From NCBI RefSeq assembly GCF_013410655.1, contig NZ_JACCFP010000001.1, forward strand, positions 434,001 through 498,000: a DNA stretch of 64,000 bases, in the 5' to 3' direction. The notes below the pieces were generated by a model. It did not search any database. It was not told where the DNA came from and saw only the letters and a list, made by a program, of their open reading frames with translations. Origin of the DNA: Nocardioides thalensis. Lineage in GTDB: Bacteria; Actinomycetota; Actinomycetes; Propionibacteriales; Nocardioidaceae. A program made the translations under genes and the position numbers. This document shows, one piece after another, positions 24,711-33,054 of this stretch. Position 1 is the first letter of the stretch, and each line of letters starts with the position of its first letter.

Positions 24711-25973
24711 GTGCAGTCCACCACGCCCCAGCGCACCGACGTGCTCGTCGTCGGTGCCGGTCCGGCGGGCTCCGGTGCGGCCGCCTGGGCGGCGCGGCTC
24801 GGCGCCGACGTGGTGCTGGCCGACGCGGCGGTGTTCCCCCGCGACAAGACCTGCGGCGACGGCCTGACGCCCCGGGCGATCGACGAGCTCGAGCGGCTCG
24901 GGCTCAGGGACTGGGTCCGCGCCCACACGGTCAACCAGGGCCTGCGGGCGCACGGCTTCGGCCAGACGCTCCACCTGCCGTGGCCCGGCGGCAACCTCCC
25001 CGACTGGGGCAGCGCGATCCCGCGCACCGAGCTCGACGACCACCTCCGCACCACCGCGGTCAAGGCAGGGGCGACCGCGATCGACGGCGCCCGCGCAGTC
25101 GACGTACGGCGCGACGGCGCCCGCGTGGCGGCCGTGGTGTTCGAGCGGGGGCAGCGCGGGGGTGAGCGCTTCGAGATCGCCTGCGACCGGCTGGTGGTGG
25201 CCGACGGCGTGCGGTCGCCGCTGGGCAAGATGCTCGGCCGGGAGTGGCACCGCGACACGGTCTACGGCGTGGCGGGGCGGTCCTACGTGAGCTCGACGAT
25301 GGCCGACGACCCGTGGATCAGCTCCCACCTCGAGCTCCGCGGCGAGGGTGGCGAGATCCTCTCCGGCTACGGCTGGCTGTTCCCGCTCGGCAACGGCGCG
25401 GGCGAGATGAACCTAGGCGTCGGCACGCTCGCCACCGCTAAGCGGCCGGCCGACGTGGCGATCAAGCCGCTGATGACCTACTACGCCGACGAGCGGCGCG
25501 AGGAGTTCGGCCTCGGCACCGAGCTGCGGATGCCGACCTCGGCGCTGCTGCCGATGGGCGGGGCGGTCTCCCACGTCGCCGGCGAGAACTGGGCGCTGAT
25601 CGGCGACGCCGCCGCCTGCGTCAACCCGCTCAACGGCGAGGGCATCGACTACGGCCTGGAGACCGGGCGGCTGCTCGCCGAGCTGCTGACCGAGAGCCGC
25701 GGCGCCGACCTCTCCCGGGTCTGGCCCGCGCTGCTGCGCGCCCACTACGGCGAGTCGTTCTCCATCGCGCGGCGGCTCGCCGGCCTGGTGACGGTGCCGC
25801 GGCTGCTGCCCGCCCTCGGGCCGGTCGGCATGCGGTCGGACCTCCTGATGACCCTGGCGCTGCGTTGGATGGGCAACCTCGTGACCGACGAGGACCGCGA
25901 CCGCGCCGCGCGCGTGTGGCGCTGGGCAGGGAGGCGCTCCCTCGCCCGCGACGCGCGCCCTCCGTTCGCCTAG
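24711..25973 (+). CDS. menJ: Menaquinone reductase MenJ (geranylgeranyl reductase family)
   Basis: An FAD-dependent enzyme (420 aa) that saturates an isoprene unit of the menaquinone side chain. It has the N-terminal Rossmann motif VVGAGPAGSGAAAWAARLGA, CGDGLTPRAIDEL, SHLELRGEGGEILSGYGWLF, and GDAAACVNPLNGEGIDYGLE at the FAD C-terminal contact. These match the pattern of mycobacterial MenJ (Rv0561c) rather than generic flavoproteins (knowledge). A -10-like CACAAT lies six nt before GTG 24711, suggesting a leaderless mRNA. Confidence 0.88.
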   Translation: MQSTTPQRTDVLVVGAGPAGSGAAAWAARLGADVVLADAAVFPRDKTCGDGLTPRAIDELERLGLRDWVRAHTVNQGLRAHGFGQTLHLPWPGGNLPDWGSAIPRTELDDHLRTTAVKAGATAIDGARAVDVRRDGARVAAVVFERGQRGGERFEIACDRLVVADGVRSPLGKMLGREWHRDTVYGVAGRSYVSSTMADDPWISSHLELRGEGGEILSGYGWLFPLGNGAGEMNLGVGTLATAKRPADVAIKPLMTYYADERREEFGLGTELRMPTSALLPMGGAVSHVAGENWALIGDAAACVNPLNGEGIDYGLETGRLLAELLTESRGADLSRVWPALLRAHYGESFSIARRLAGLVTVPRLLPALGPVGMRSDLLMTLALRWMGNLVTDEDRDRAARVWRWAGRRSLARDARPPFA

Positions 25974-26029
25974 CTGCTCCGTAGGGTGGAAGGACCCACG
26001 GGACGAACCGACGAGCAGGAGGTGAGGAG

Positions 26030-26932
26030 ATGGCGCAGCGCGTGCAGCGGCTGGCGGCCTACGCCGTGATCGTGCGCGGCGACCAGATCCTCCTCAGCCG
26101 GCTGTCCGAGCGGGTCACCCAGAACGAGCTGTGGTCGCTGCCCGGCGGCGGCGTCGACCACGGCGAGGACCCGCGCGACGCGGTGGTGCGCGAGGTCCAC
26201 GAGGAGACCGGCCTCCACGCCGAGGTCGGCGAGACCGCGCACGTCTTCTCGCTGCACCTGCCCGACACCTGGCGGCGCGGCCGCCGCGTCGACGCGCACT
26301 CGGTCCGGATCGTCTACCAGGGCTGGGTGCCGGTCGACGCGCCCGAGCCCCATGTGGTCGAGGTCGACGGCTCGACGGCGGAGGCCCGGTGGCAGCCGCT
26401 CGACGCGGTGCTCGACGGCACCCTGCCGACCGTCACCCTGGTCGGTGCGGCGCTCGCGGCGTACCACCCCCACCGCCACCAGCGGGTGGCCTCGTATGCG
26501 TACGTCGAGCGCGACGGCGCCCTCCTGCTCACCCGGATCTCCGCGCGCGGCGCCGGCGCCGGACGCTGGACGCTGCCCGGCGGCGGCGTCGACCACGGCG
26601 AGAACCCGGTCGACACGGTGCGCCGCGAGCTGCGGGAGGAGTGCGGGCTCGACGGCGAGGTCGGCTCGCTGCTGACGGTCCACGACGTGCACTTCTCCGG
26701 TACGGCGCCGAGCGGCCGGCACGAGGACTTCCACGGCATCCACCTCGTGCACCGCGCCACGGTGCCCGACGGCGTGGAGCCCCGGGTCGTCGAGGTCGAC
26801 GGCACCACCGACGCGGTCGCGTGGGTGCCGGTCGAGGCCCTCGGCACGACCGAGTGGCCGGCGACCGAGCTGGTGCACGCCGCGGTGGAAGCTGCGCGGA
26901 CGTCCGGCGCGACGCCCGTTCCTCGTGCATGA
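26030..26932 (+). CDS. Tandem double-Nudix hydrolase
   Basis: A 300-residue protein made of two complete Nudix domains. The first (residues about 8-135) has the box GGVDHGEDPRDAVVREVHEE and the second (about 145-290) GGVDHGENPVDTVRRELREE, each followed by TGL or CGL. Both keep the catalytic Glu residues of GX5EX7REUXEEXGU. The domains are alike, indicating internal duplication. The substrate, a nucleoside diphosphate linked to X, cannot be told. The start follows GGAGGTGAGGAG. Confidence 0.9.
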   Translation: MAQRVQRLAAYAVIVRGDQILLSRLSERVTQNELWSLPGGGVDHGEDPRDAVVREVHEETGLHAEVGETAHVFSLHLPDTWRRGRRVDAHSVRIVYQGWVPVDAPEPHVVEVDGSTAEARWQPLDAVLDGTLPTVTLVGAALAAYHPHRHQRVASYAYVERDGALLLTRISARGAGAGRWTLPGGGVDHGENPVDTVRRELREECGLDGEVGSLLTVHDVHFSGTAPSGRHEDFHGIHLVHRATVPDGVEPRVVEVDGTTDAVAWVPVEALGTTEWPATELVHAAVEAARTSGATPVPRA

Positions 26933-26940
26933 TGGCTCGG

Positions 26941-26958
26941 CCGCGGAAAATTCCGCGG
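26941..26958. terminator. Palindromic hairpin between Nudix and sigma genes
   Basis: CCGCGGAA at 26941-26948 pairs perfectly with TTCCGCGG at 26951-26958, with two bases between. It begins 8 nt after the Nudix stop. It may be a terminator or an operator for the sigma operon. Confidence 0.45.
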
Positions 26959-26963
26959 TCGAC

Positions 26964-26988
26964 GCAACCTGGAGGCCGCTGAGGCGTC
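26964..26988 (+). promoter_or_regulatory. Candidate ECF-type promoter of the sigma operon
   Basis: GCAACC at 26964-26969 and CGTC at 26985-26988 (15-bp spacer) resemble an ECF -35/-10 pair. The predicted start of transcription coincides with GTG 26996, so the gene would be leaderless. The same pair precedes the second sigma gene at 61.0 kb. Confidence 0.45.
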
Positions 26989-26995
26989 CTCCAAC

Positions 26996-27544
26996 GTGTC
27001 GTACGTGATCGAGCAGCGAGGTATGGCCATGCCGTGGGCCGTCCCCGTCACGGGGGTCGACAGCGCGACACTGGCGTCCCAGCTCTACGCCGAGCACCGG
27101 CTGAGCCTGGTGCGCCTCGCGGTGCTGCTCGTCGACGACGTGGCGTCGGCCGAGGACGTGGTGCACGACGTCTTCGCCGGGCTGCTCACGGGCGGCAAGC
27201 AGATCCGCGACCCCGACGCGGCGGTCGGCTACCTGCGCCGCGCGGTGGTCAACCGCGCGCGCTCGATGCTGCGGCGGCGCCGTACGGCGCGTGCCTACTC
27301 GCCGCCGGACGACGCGTCGCCGCCCGGGCCCGACGACATCGCGGTGCTGGGGGAGGAGCACCGGGCAGTGCTGGCGGCGCTCCAGGAGCTCGCCCCGCGG
27401 CAGCGGGAGGTGCTGGTGCTGCGCTACTGGAGCGATCTGTCCGAGGCCGACATCGCCGATACCCTCGGGATCTCGCGCGGCACCGTGAAGTCGACCGCGA
27501 GCCGCGCGCTCGCCGCGTTGGAGAAGAAGCTGGGGGACTCATGA
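26996..27544 (+). CDS. RNA polymerase sigma factor, SigE-family ECF
   Basis: A 182-residue ECF sigma factor with region 2 (LYAEHRLSLVRLAVLLVDD, AEDVVHDVFAGLL) and region 4 (LQELAPRQREVLVLRYWSDL, then SEADIADTLGISRGTVKSTA). GTG 26996 is favoured because a GCAACC/CGTC promoter-like pair lies just upstream; ATG 27023 is an alternative. It overlaps the next gene, a single-pass membrane protein, by 4 bp, the usual layout of a sigma factor with a membrane sensor or anti-sigma partner. Confidence 0.92.
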   Translation: MSYVIEQRGMAMPWAVPVTGVDSATLASQLYAEHRLSLVRLAVLLVDDVASAEDVVHDVFAGLLTGGKQIRDPDAAVGYLRRAVVNRARSMLRRRRTARAYSPPDDASPPGPDDIAVLGEEHRAVLAALQELAPRQREVLVLRYWSDLSEADIADTLGISRGTVKSTASRALAALEKKLGDS

Positions 27545-28359
27545 GCGACATGGAGGAGCGGCTCCGCGCCGCGCTCGCCGCCCGGGCCCACCAGGTGCGA
27601 CCCGAGACCTTGCGACAGGACCCTCCGGAGCCCGCCGCGCGTCCGTGGTGGCGCGCGCCGGGCTCCTACGGGCTGCTCGCGGCCGTCGCCGTGATCGTGC
27701 TCGTGATCCCGGTCGCCGCGTTCGTCCTGCTTCGCGGCGGTGACCAGGCGCCGGTGGCGTCGGGACCGACCGAGGGCGACCGGCCCGAGACCACCACGTC
27801 AGCCGACGGCCGGGAATGGACCGAGATCGAGAGCCGGGTCGCCGACTTCGACGGCGACGGCGCCGAGGACGTCGCCAAGCTGCTGGCGGCGGACCCGACG
27901 TCCGAGGCCGGCGAGGTACGGGTGGAAGTCACGCTCGCATCCGGCGGTCAGCCGGTGTGGGGTGTGCCGGTCGGTTCGCGCCCGGTCGGGCTGGCCGATG
28001 CGGCCGATGTCGACCTCGACGGCGTTCCCGAGGTGCTCGTCCAGGTGGGCACCGACCCCCGCTCGCTGGTCGTGCTCGCTGCCTCGGAGGGCAGCGACCT
28101 GCTCGCGGTGCTCCACAACGGCGGCAAGATCTCGCGCGGCATCGGCGCGAAGGGGTTCCAGCACCACTGGTGGCTCGACCAGGACGGCCTCTGGTCGTGG
28201 GTGTCCAGCAAGGGCGACAAGGAGGACGCCGACGCCTTCCTCGTCGAGCTGACCCACTGGCTGCCGGAGAACGGGCTGACGCCGGCCCCGACCGAGATCT
28301 GCCTGATCGACATCGACGCGCCCGAGGAACCGCAGGACTGCCGCACGCAGCCTGAGTGA
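27541..28359 (+). CDS. Single-pass membrane protein with calcium-loop-like motifs, sigma partner
   Basis: A 272-residue protein with about 40 cytoplasmic residues, a transmembrane helix (SYGLLAAVAVIVLVIPVAAF, residues about 43-65) and an outside domain. That domain contains DFDGDGAEDV and DVDLDGVPEV, which match the DxDxDG loops of FG-GAP/EF-hand-like repeats. The start overlaps the ECF sigma gene by 4 bp, so it is probably its anti-sigma factor or sensor, although no standard anti-sigma motif is visible. The C-terminus has two Cys (EICLIDID, DCRTQ). Confidence 0.75.
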   Translation: MSDMEERLRAALAARAHQVRPETLRQDPPEPAARPWWRAPGSYGLLAAVAVIVLVIPVAAFVLLRGGDQAPVASGPTEGDRPETTTSADGREWTEIESRVADFDGDGAEDVAKLLAADPTSEAGEVRVEVTLASGGQPVWGVPVGSRPVGLADAADVDLDGVPEVLVQVGTDPRSLVVLAASEGSDLLAVLHNGGKISRGIGAKGFQHHWWLDQDGLWSWVSSKGDKEDADAFLVELTHWLPENGLTPAPTEICLIDIDAPEEPQDCRTQPE

Positions 28360-28380
28360 CCCACCACTAGGTTGGGCCGC

Positions 28381-31197
28381 GTGAGCAGGGAGGTGGTCGC
28401 GGCGCTCGAGCGGGTCGGCGTGCCCGCGTCGGCGTCCGACCTCGACCGCGCGCTGTACTCCTCGGACGCGTCGCTCTACCGGGTGCTGCCCGCCGTCGTC
28501 GCCCGGCCGCGGCACCGGGACGACCTGGAGGCGGTGCTCGACGTCGCCGCCTCGGCGGGGACCACGGTCACCCCCCGTGGCGCGGGTACGTCGATCGCGG
28601 GCAACGCGGTGGGGCCCGGCATCGTCGTCGACCTGCGTGGGCTCGACCGGGTGCTCGAGATCTCGTCGGAGGAGCGTTGGGCGCGGGTCGAGCCCGGCGT
28701 CGTGCACGCTTCGCTGCAGCGGGCGGCGGCGCCGTACGGCCTCCGCTACGGGCCGGACCCCTCGACCCACACCCGGTGCACGATCGGTGGGATGCTCGGC
28801 AACAACGCGTGCGGGTCGCGGGCGCTCGGCTACGGCCGCACCGCCGACACCGTGTTGTCGGCGGACGTCCTGTGGGGCGACCGCGCGGCGGCGTCGGGGG
28901 AGGTCGAGGCGCGGCTGGCGGCCGTGGTGGCGCAGGACCTCGGTCACGTGCGGACGACGTTCGGCCGGTTCTCGCGGCAGGTGAGCGGCTACTCCCTCGA
29001 GCACCTGCTGCCCGAGCGGCTGTCGGTGCCGCGGTTCCTGGCGGGCTCGGAGGGCACCCTCGGCCTGGTGCGCGAGCTCACCGTCAGCCTGGCGCCGGAG
29101 GAGCCGCGCACACTGCTCGTGCTCGGCTACCCGTCGATGGTGGAGGCCGCAGACGCGGTGCCCGCGCTGCTCGCGACCGGGCCGCTCGTCGCGTGCGAGG
29201 GCCTGGACTCGCGCATCGTCGACCTGGTGCGGGCGCGCGGCGCTGGCGTGCCGGAGCTGCCGCGGGGCGCGGGCTGGCTGTTCGTCGAGGTCCCGGCGTC
29301 CGTCGCCGGGGACCGGGTGGCCGGTCTCGTGGCAGCCTCGGGCGCGATCGACTCACGTGTGGTGCCGCATGCGGCGGAGGCGGCGGCGCTGTGGCGGATC
29401 CGCGAGGACGGCGCCGGCCTGGCGGCGCGGAGCCTGGGCCGACCGGCGTACTCCGGCTGGGAGGACGCGGCGGTCCCTCCGGACCGGCTGGGAGCCTGGC
29501 TGCGGGACTTCGACGCACTGCTGCGGGAGTTCGGTCTCGACGGCGTCCCCTACGGGCACTTCGGCGACGGCTGCGTGCACGTGCGGATCGACTTCGACTT
29601 CGCCGAGCGCGGGCGGTTCCGGGAGTTCCTCGTCGCGTGCGCGACGCGCCTGCGGGTGCACGGCGGCTCGCTGTCGGGCGAGCACGGGGACGGCCGGGCG
29701 CGGTCGGAGCTGCTGCCCTTGATGTACGACGATGCGTCGCTCGCGCTGTTCCGGGCGGTCAAGCACGCCTGCGACCCGGACGGGCTGCTCAACCCGGGTG
29801 TCCTCGTCGATCCGGCGCCGCTGGACGCGGACCTGCGGCCGGAGCGGGCGCCCCACGGCGAGCTCGCGACGCTGTCGGCCGGGGTGCACCGGTGCACGGG
29901 CGTCGGGAAGTGCGTGGCGCCTGCCACGGGTGGGGTCATGTGCCCTTCCTTCCTGGCGACCGGGGCGGAGAAGGACTCCACGCGGGGGCGGGCGCGGGTG
30001 CTGCAGGAGGCCGTGACCGGGGGACTGGCGGGTGGGCTTGCCGATCCGGCGGTCGACGAGGCGCTCGACCTGTGCCTCTCGTGCAAGGGGTGCCTGTCGG
30101 ACTGCCCGACGGGTGTGGACATGGCGGCCTACAAGGCGGAGGTGCTCGACCGTCGCTATCGGCGGGGGCGGCGGCCGCGGTCGCACTATGCGTTGGGGTG
30201 GCTGCCGCGGTGGGCTCGGCTGGGCGCTCCGCTCGCTGGCTTCGGCAATCGTGCGCTGCGGATTCGTCCCTTTGCGGCGTTGGTGAAGACCTTGGCAGGA
30301 GTCGATTCCCGGCGGTCATTGCCTGAGCTGGCCGGCGTCAGATTTCGGCGGCTGTTGCGGGAGGCGGGTGCGACCGCTGGGTCCGGCCCGGCACCGTCCG
30401 GGCTTGCTCGCTCCGCCGCGCGACGGCGCTCGGTGCTCGCTCGCCGCTCGGGTCGGGGCGCCGGCGCGTCGTCGCGAAATCGCCCGGACGGCACCGTGCC
30501 GGCCCCAGCGGTCGCCTCCGGTCGCCGCGTGTGGGTGTGGGCGGACACCTTTACCGACTACTTCCGGACCGGGCCGGGGGTGGCCGTTGTCCGCTACTTG
30601 GAGTCGTGCGGACTCGAGGTCGGAGTGGTTGACGAGGCGGCTTGCTGCGGGCTGACCTGGCACTCGACGGGGCAGCTGGATGCGGCCCGGAGGATCGTTG
30701 GCCGGACGCGGGACGTGTTGGCGCCGTACCTGGAGTCGGGGGCGCCGGTGCTCGGCGTGGAGCCGTCGTGCACCGCCGCGCTGCGGGAGGCCGGGATCGA
30801 CGTACGGACCATTGCCGAGGTGGTGGCTGCGCTCGACCTGCCGGTGCCTGACCTGACGGGGGTGACCGTGGTGGCGCAGCCGCACTGTCATCACCATGCG
30901 GTGATCGGGTGGGCGGCCGACCGGGAGCTGCTGGAGCGGGCCGGGGCGACCGTGACGGCGGTGGCCGGGTGCTGCGGGCTGGCGGGGAACTGGGGCGTGG
31001 AGAAGGGGCACTACGAGGCGTCGGTGGCGGTGGCGGAGGCCCACTTGCTGCCGGCGGTGCGGGCGGCGCTCGGGGCGGATCCGGGCGCGGTGGTGCTGGC
31101 GGACGGGTTCTCGTGCGCGTTGCAGCTCGACGACCTCGCCGGGGTGCGGGCGCTCCACCTCGCCGAGCTCCTGGCGGGGGCAGACACCGCCGGTTGA
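28381..31197 (+). CDS. FAD-linked oxidase with Fe-S and CCG domains (glycolate/D-lactate type)
   Basis: A 938-residue fused dehydrogenase. The N-terminal FAD-binding domain has TPRGAGTSIAGNAVG and GGMLGNNACGSRALGYGRT; the C-terminal oxidase cap has HGGSLSGEHGDGRARSELLP. An Fe-S domain follows (CTGVGKC, then CLSCKGCLSDCPTG), and a C-terminal CCG domain (AACCGLTWHS, AGCCGLAGNWG). It oxidises a 2-hydroxy acid and passes electrons through Fe-S centres (family knowledge). Residues about 670-710 form an Arg/Ala/Ser-rich linker encoded by a palindromic element. GTG 28381 is chosen over TTG 28372; a TAGGTT -10-like box lies 7 nt upstream. Confidence 0.9.
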   Translation: MSREVVAALERVGVPASASDLDRALYSSDASLYRVLPAVVARPRHRDDLEAVLDVAASAGTTVTPRGAGTSIAGNAVGPGIVVDLRGLDRVLEISSEERWARVEPGVVHASLQRAAAPYGLRYGPDPSTHTRCTIGGMLGNNACGSRALGYGRTADTVLSADVLWGDRAAASGEVEARLAAVVAQDLGHVRTTFGRFSRQVSGYSLEHLLPERLSVPRFLAGSEGTLGLVRELTVSLAPEEPRTLLVLGYPSMVEAADAVPALLATGPLVACEGLDSRIVDLVRARGAGVPELPRGAGWLFVEVPASVAGDRVAGLVAASGAIDSRVVPHAAEAAALWRIREDGAGLAARSLGRPAYSGWEDAAVPPDRLGAWLRDFDALLREFGLDGVPYGHFGDGCVHVRIDFDFAERGRFREFLVACATRLRVHGGSLSGEHGDGRARSELLPLMYDDASLALFRAVKHACDPDGLLNPGVLVDPAPLDADLRPERAPHGELATLSAGVHRCTGVGKCVAPATGGVMCPSFLATGAEKDSTRGRARVLQEAVTGGLAGGLADPAVDEALDLCLSCKGCLSDCPTGVDMAAYKAEVLDRRYRRGRRPRSHYALGWLPRWARLGAPLAGFGNRALRIRPFAALVKTLAGVDSRRSLPELAGVRFRRLLREAGATAGSGPAPSGLARSAARRRSVLARRSGRGAGASSRNRPDGTVPAPAVASGRRVWVWADTFTDYFRTGPGVAVVRYLESCGLEVGVVDEAACCGLTWHSTGQLDAARRIVGRTRDVLAPYLESGAPVLGVEPSCTAALREAGIDVRTIAEVVAALDLPVPDLTGVTVVAQPHCHHHAVIGWAADRELLERAGATVTAVAGCCGLAGNWGVEKGHYEASVAVAEAHLLPAVRAALGADPGAVVLADGFSCALQLDDLAGVRALHLAELLAGADTAG
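30388..30502. repeat. Palindromic element embedded in the oxidase gene
   Basis: The left arm at 30388-30403 and right arm at 30482-30502 are inverted copies, CCGGCAC plus CGTCCGGGC, with five extra bases in the right arm. The 78-bp interior is rich in GCTCGCTC-type runs and encodes an Ala/Arg/Ser linker in frame. It lies between the Fe-S and CCG domains. Confidence 0.6.
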
Positions 31198-31211
31198 GGT
31201 CGGCCCCGTCG

Positions 31212-31688
31212 TCAGCCGGCGAAGTGGCGGGCGAGGCGCCGGTGGCGGTGGGCGAAGAACGCGCCGACCAGCCGGCGGAGCAGGGGACCGGCCAGCAGGA
31301 GCGGCAGCCGTGGGCCGAGGGTGACGTTGTCGACGACCTCGGTGCCGTCGGCGGCGAGCGTCACCGTGCGCTCATGGACCCAGCGGCGCATGCTCAGCAT
31401 CGTCGACTCCTCGCGGAAGTGCCGGCCGGGCTCGACGCGGGTGAGGGTGAGCCGGTCGTAGTCGAACGGGAGCACGCCCAGCAGCCGGAGCCAGGCGCGC
31501 CCGATCGGCTCGCCGACGACGATCGCGTCGATGGTCAGGTGACCGGCCCCGCGAGGCATCGACATCGTCATCACCGGCCGCATCTCGTCGTTGATGCCCT
31601 CCGGCGTCACGACCCGGGCCCAGACCGCCGCGGGCGAGGCGTCGATCAACGAACGCTGGGTGACCTGCCACTCGCGCCGGAGGACCAT
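31212..31688 (-). CDS. SRPBCC-family (START-like) protein
   Basis: A 158-residue protein with the layout of polyketide cyclase/START-like folds: an N-terminal strand with SLIDASPAAVWARVVTPEGI, central acidic and basic strands, and a long C-terminal amphipathic helix (LLRRLVGAFFAHRHRRLARH). These proteins bind hydrophobic ligands; no catalytic residue is identifiable. It is transcribed divergently from the small membrane protein at 31733, with 44 bp between the starts. Confidence 0.75.
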   Translation of the reverse strand: MVLRREWQVTQRSLIDASPAAVWARVVTPEGINDEMRPVMTMSMPRGAGHLTIDAIVVGEPIGRAWLRLLGVLPFDYDRLTLTRVEPGRHFREESTMLSMRRWVHERTVTLAADGTEVVDNVTLGPRLPLLLAGPLLRRLVGAFFAHRHRRLARHFAG

Positions 31689-31732
31689 GCGGCAACTCTA
31701 CGGAGCAGCTTGGCGGCCGATAGGTTGGCGGG

Positions 31733-31819
31733 GTGAACCCGCGCCACCGTCGACTCGTGATCCCGGTGGCACTGGTGACGCTGCTGTTGATCGTGGTCGT
31801 GGCGGCGGTGCTGAAGTGA
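31733..31819 (+). CDS. 28-residue single-pass membrane microprotein
   Basis: The frame from GTG 31733 encodes VNPRHRRLVIPVALVTLLLI followed by VVVAAVLK: a positively charged N-terminus and one transmembrane helix. It is preceded by TAGGTT six nt upstream, like other putative leaderless genes here, and its stop overlaps the next GTG by 4 bp (GTGA). It is too short for usual gene calling; the overlap and charge pattern argue that it is real. Confidence 0.65.
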   Translation: MNPRHRRLVIPVALVTLLLIVVVAAVLK

Positions 31820-33054
31820 GCTCCACCACCGAGTCGCTGTCCGAGGGCCTGGCCCGGGTCCGGTCGCTGCTGCTCGACCCCGACGGCCTGGTGCGGGCGG
31901 TCGCGGGCGGCCGCCGGAAGGGCATGCAGCCCGCGTGGCGCCGGGTGGAGATGCGCTGGGTCGACCTCAAGGCGGGACGCCACCTCCAGGTGACGTCGTA
32001 CGACGCCACGCAGGCCCACGTCGCCAACCACGTCGAGGGTGATGCCGCCGCCGCTGCGGCCGACGCGGTGCTGGCGGAGCCGTTCGGCAACTGGCACGTC
32101 GAGACGACGACCGCGGTGCACCAGATGCGGGTGACGAAGAAGCTCGATGCGATCACCCACACCCGGCAGCGCTCCGAGCCGGTGGCCGCCGACCGCGGGC
32201 ACGACCGGGAGAAGGAGCGGCTGCTGCCGGCCGACGACCCGGTCTTCGCCGCCCTCGGGATGACCGACGCGCAGGGTCGGATCAAGCCGACCCGGCAGGC
32301 GAAGTACCGCCAGGTGGAGGAGTTCCTGCGCATCCTGGACGCCGCGATCACCGACGCGATGCAGGGCGGCCGGTTGCGGAAGGCCACCGCGGACGACCCG
32401 CTGCGCATCGTCGACCTGGGCTGCGGCAACGGCTACCTGACGTTCAGCGCCGCCCGCTACCTCGGCGAGCAGCGCGGGCTGCCGGTGCGGGTCACCGGCG
32501 TCGACGTCAAGGAGCAGTCGCGGGAGCACAACTCCCGGGTGGCGGCCGAGCTCGGGCTGGATGCGGACTTCGTCGTCGGCACCATCGCCGGCGCGGACCT
32601 CGCGCAGCCGCCCGACGTCGTGCTCGCCCTGCACGCCTGCGACACCGCGACCGACGAGGCGCTCGCCCGCGCCGTCGCGTGGGACGCGCCGCTGGTCCTC
32701 GCCGCGCCGTGCTGCCACCACGACATCGCCGCGCAGCTGCGCTCCGGTGAGCCGCCGGCGCCGTACGCCTCCCTGACGAAGGACGGCATCCTCCGCGAGC
32801 GTTTCGCCGACACCCTGACCGACGCCCTGCGCGCGCTGCTGCTCAGGGGCCGCGGTTACCGTGTCGACGTCGTGGAGTTCGTCGAGAGCAAGCACACGCC
32901 GCGCAACACGCTGCTGCGGGCCGTGCGCGGTGGGCAGGGCGCACGGGGCAGGAGCGGCGACGCGCAGCGGGAGTACGACGAGCTGGTCGCGGGCTGGCGG
33001 ATCCGCCCGCGCCTGGCCGAGCTGCTGGACGCCCCGAAGACGGGGGAGGAGTGA
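31816..33054 (+). CDS. Class I SAM-dependent methyltransferase (Methyltransf_32-like)
   Basis: A 412-residue protein with a SAM-binding motif I VDLGCGNGYLTFSAARYL at about residues 198-215 and a Cys/His-rich APCCHHDI at about 296-303, which recalls the GSTCD-like methyltransferase family. The N-terminal 190 residues form a separate domain (MRWVDLKAGRHLQVTSYDAT, then EPFGNWHVETTTAV) resembling proteins annotated as rRNA or tRNA methyltransferases, but the substrate is unknown. It overlaps a microprotein upstream and the next gene downstream by 4 bp each. Confidence 0.85.
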   Translation: MSSTTESLSEGLARVRSLLLDPDGLVRAVAGGRRKGMQPAWRRVEMRWVDLKAGRHLQVTSYDATQAHVANHVEGDAAAAAADAVLAEPFGNWHVETTTAVHQMRVTKKLDAITHTRQRSEPVAADRGHDREKERLLPADDPVFAALGMTDAQGRIKPTRQAKYRQVEEFLRILDAAITDAMQGGRLRKATADDPLRIVDLGCGNGYLTFSAARYLGEQRGLPVRVTGVDVKEQSREHNSRVAAELGLDADFVVGTIAGADLAQPPDVVLALHACDTATDEALARAVAWDAPLVLAAPCCHHDIAAQLRSGEPPAPYASLTKDGILRERFADTLTDALRALLLRGRGYRVDVVEFVESKHTPRNTLLRAVRGGQGARGRSGDAQREYDELVAGWRIRPRLAELLDAPKTGEE

